Shown here: piece after piece, positions 63,088 through 64,000 of the stretch
Numbering within the stretch: position 1 is the first letter of the stretch
Layout of the letters: each line of letters opens with the position of its first letter
Source: Streptomyces broussonetiae
GTDB taxonomy: Bacteria; Actinomycetota; Actinomycetes; Streptomycetales; Streptomycetaceae
Length of the DNA: 64,000 bases
NCBI RefSeq assembly: GCF_009796285.1
Contig: NZ_CP047020.1
Coordinates: 4,092,001 to 4,156,000, forward strand
Direction of reading: 5' to 3'
The notes under the pieces: model-generated
Told to the model about the DNA's origin: nothing
The model's database searches: none
Seen by the model: only the letters and a program-made list of their open reading frames with translations
Program-made: the position numbers and the translations under genes

Positions 63088-64000
63088 TCAGGCGTTCCAG
63101 GTCCGGGTGCGCAGGGGCAGTCCGGAGGCGCCCGAGTCGGGCGTGCGGACCGCCAGGACCTGGTTGACGCCGATGCGGTTGCGCTCGAAGGCGAGCGCGG
63201 AGGCGGCCATGTACAGCCGCCAGACACGGGCGCGGCCGGGGCTGGTGAGCCGGACCGCGTGGTCCCAGTCCGCCTCCAGGTTGGTGACCCAGCGGCGCAG
63301 GGTGCGGGCGTAGTGCTCGCGGATGGACTCCACGTCCCGCACCTCGAACCCGGCGCGCTCCAGCTGGGTGACCGTGGTGCCGATCGGGGCCAGCTCGCCG
63401 TCGGGGAAGACATAGGAGTCGATGAAGTCGTCCACGTGGTACGCCGATTCGTCGTGCTGCGGGCGGCGGGCGATCTGGTGGTTGAGCAGCCGTCCGCCGG
63501 GCTTGAGCAGGCCGTGCAGCCTGCGGGCGTACTCCAGATAGCGTTCGGCGCCGACGTGTTCGGCCATGCCGATGGAGGAGATCGCGTCGAAGGGGCCGTC
63601 CGCGACGTCCCGGTAGTCCTGGACCCTGATCTCCACCCGGTCGGCCAGACCCGCGTCGGCGACCCGCTTGCGGGCGTGGGTGGCCTGTTCCTGGGAGAGG
63701 GTGACCCCGACGACGCTCACGCCGTGCTCGCGGGCCGCGTGCAGGGCCATGGAGCCCCAGCCGCAGCCGACGTCCAGCAGCCGCCGGCCCTCCTTCAGGC
63801 CGAGCTTGGCACAGACGAGTTCGAGCTTGTCGCGCTGGGCGGACTCGAGGGTTGCGTCCTCCTCCCAGTAGGCGCACGAGTACACCATGGACGGGCCGAG
63901 GACGAGTTCGTAGAAGTCGTTCCCGACGTCGTAGTGGTGGCTGATGGCCCGCTTGTCGGTGTGCCGGGTGTGCAGATGCCGGCGCGGCCTGCGGACCTCC
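63088..64000 (-). CDS. cyclopropane-fatty-acyl-phospholipid synthase, partial (5' end beyond window)
   Basis: About 304 C-terminal residues are present. The frame is open past the right edge, where the minus strand reads KRAISHHYDVGNDFYELVLGPSMVYSCAYW, a CFA-synthase landmark, so the true start is outside. Further motifs are LLDVGCGWGSMALHAAREHG (SAM-binding motif I), VVGVTLSQEQ, SSIGMAEHVGAERY (active-site Glu region) and FIDSYVFPDGELAPIG. It transfers a methylene from SAM to unsaturated acyl chains in membrane phospholipids, or may make a related methylated lipid. An internal ATG at 63888 is not the start. Confidence 0.9.
   Translation of the reverse strand, partial: EVRRPRRHLHTRHTDKRAISHHYDVGNDFYELVLGPSMVYSCAYWEEDATLESAQRDKLELVCAKLGLKEGRRLLDVGCGWGSMALHAAREHGVSVVGVTLSQEQATHARKRVADAGLADRVEIRVQDYRDVADGPFDAISSIGMAEHVGAERYLEYARRLHGLLKPGGRLLNHQIARRPQHDESAYHVDDFIDSYVFPDGELAPIGTTVTQLERAGFEVRDVESIREHYARTLRRWVTNLEADWDHAVRLTSPGRARVWRLYMAASALAFERNRIGVNQVLAVRTPDSGASGLPLRTRTWNA

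Overview
The window is chromosomal DNA from a Streptomyces species. It is about 72% G+C by eye, with strong third-position GC, GGAGG ribosome sites, frequent GTG starts and many GTGA/ATGA gene overlaps. It carries a tRNA-Leu with a UAA anticodon that I recognise as bldA (59092-59178, minus strand). The gene content and order (purE-purK-gtrA, sigI with its switch proteins, hut genes, pobA-bldA) match what I remember of the central core of Streptomyces chromosomes. No insertion sequence, prophage, CRISPR array or rRNA was seen.

Layout. 1-6.7 kb: three LytR-CpsA-Psr (LCP) cell-wall ligases with a glycosyltransferase and a hotdog thioesterase. 6.7-16.1 kb: a Cys/Met-rich copper-binding protein, an acyl-CoA dehydrogenase, UDP-glucose dehydrogenase, a VOC protein, a MerR regulator divergent from an old-yellow-enzyme gene, and purK-purE-dipeptidase. 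A second dipeptidase homologue here has lost every metal ligand. 16.2-20.8 kb: a GtrA membrane protein, a two-component system and a POT peptide transporter. 20.9-25.0 kb: a four-gene operon of exported surface proteins, two of them with LAQTG or LPQTG sortase signals. 25.2-27.6 kb: a partner-switching module (kinase-type anti-sigma, STAS antagonist, SigB-class sigma, probably prsI/arsI/sigI). 27.7-28.3 kb: degenerate C-rich tandem repeats. 28.7-30.3 kb: one protein joining a sigma-like cytoplasmic part, a zinc-finger, a membrane helix and a ricin-type lectin.

30.3-47.6 kb is the richest part. A hut operon (hutU, an M20 amidohydrolase, hutF, hutI) is divergent from an unusual LysA-like decarboxylase. 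Next comes a four-gene Roadblock/PATAN operon without a GTPase; its second gene holds the only in-frame TTA codon I found in the window, so it should depend on bldA. Then a histidine-ammonia-lyase homologue without the MIO-forming Ala-Ser-Gly triad, an RpiR regulator, a ProU/OpuC-type quaternary-amine ABC importer and an NCS1 permease. My leading hypothesis is that this last island imports a histidine betaine (hercynine or ergothioneine), eliminates trimethylamine without MIO and passes urocanate-type products to HutU-HutI-HutF.

47.7-64 kb: beta-carbonic anhydrase with a Tat-like signal, an SDR enzyme divergent from an XRE regulator, cystathionine beta-synthase, an SGNH hydrolase, a thiolase, small conserved proteins, a BI-1 family membrane protein, pobA, bldA, a MacB-type ABC exporter and the 3' part of a cyclopropane-fatty-acid synthase gene running off the right edge. 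All similarities were judged by eye; no searches were run.
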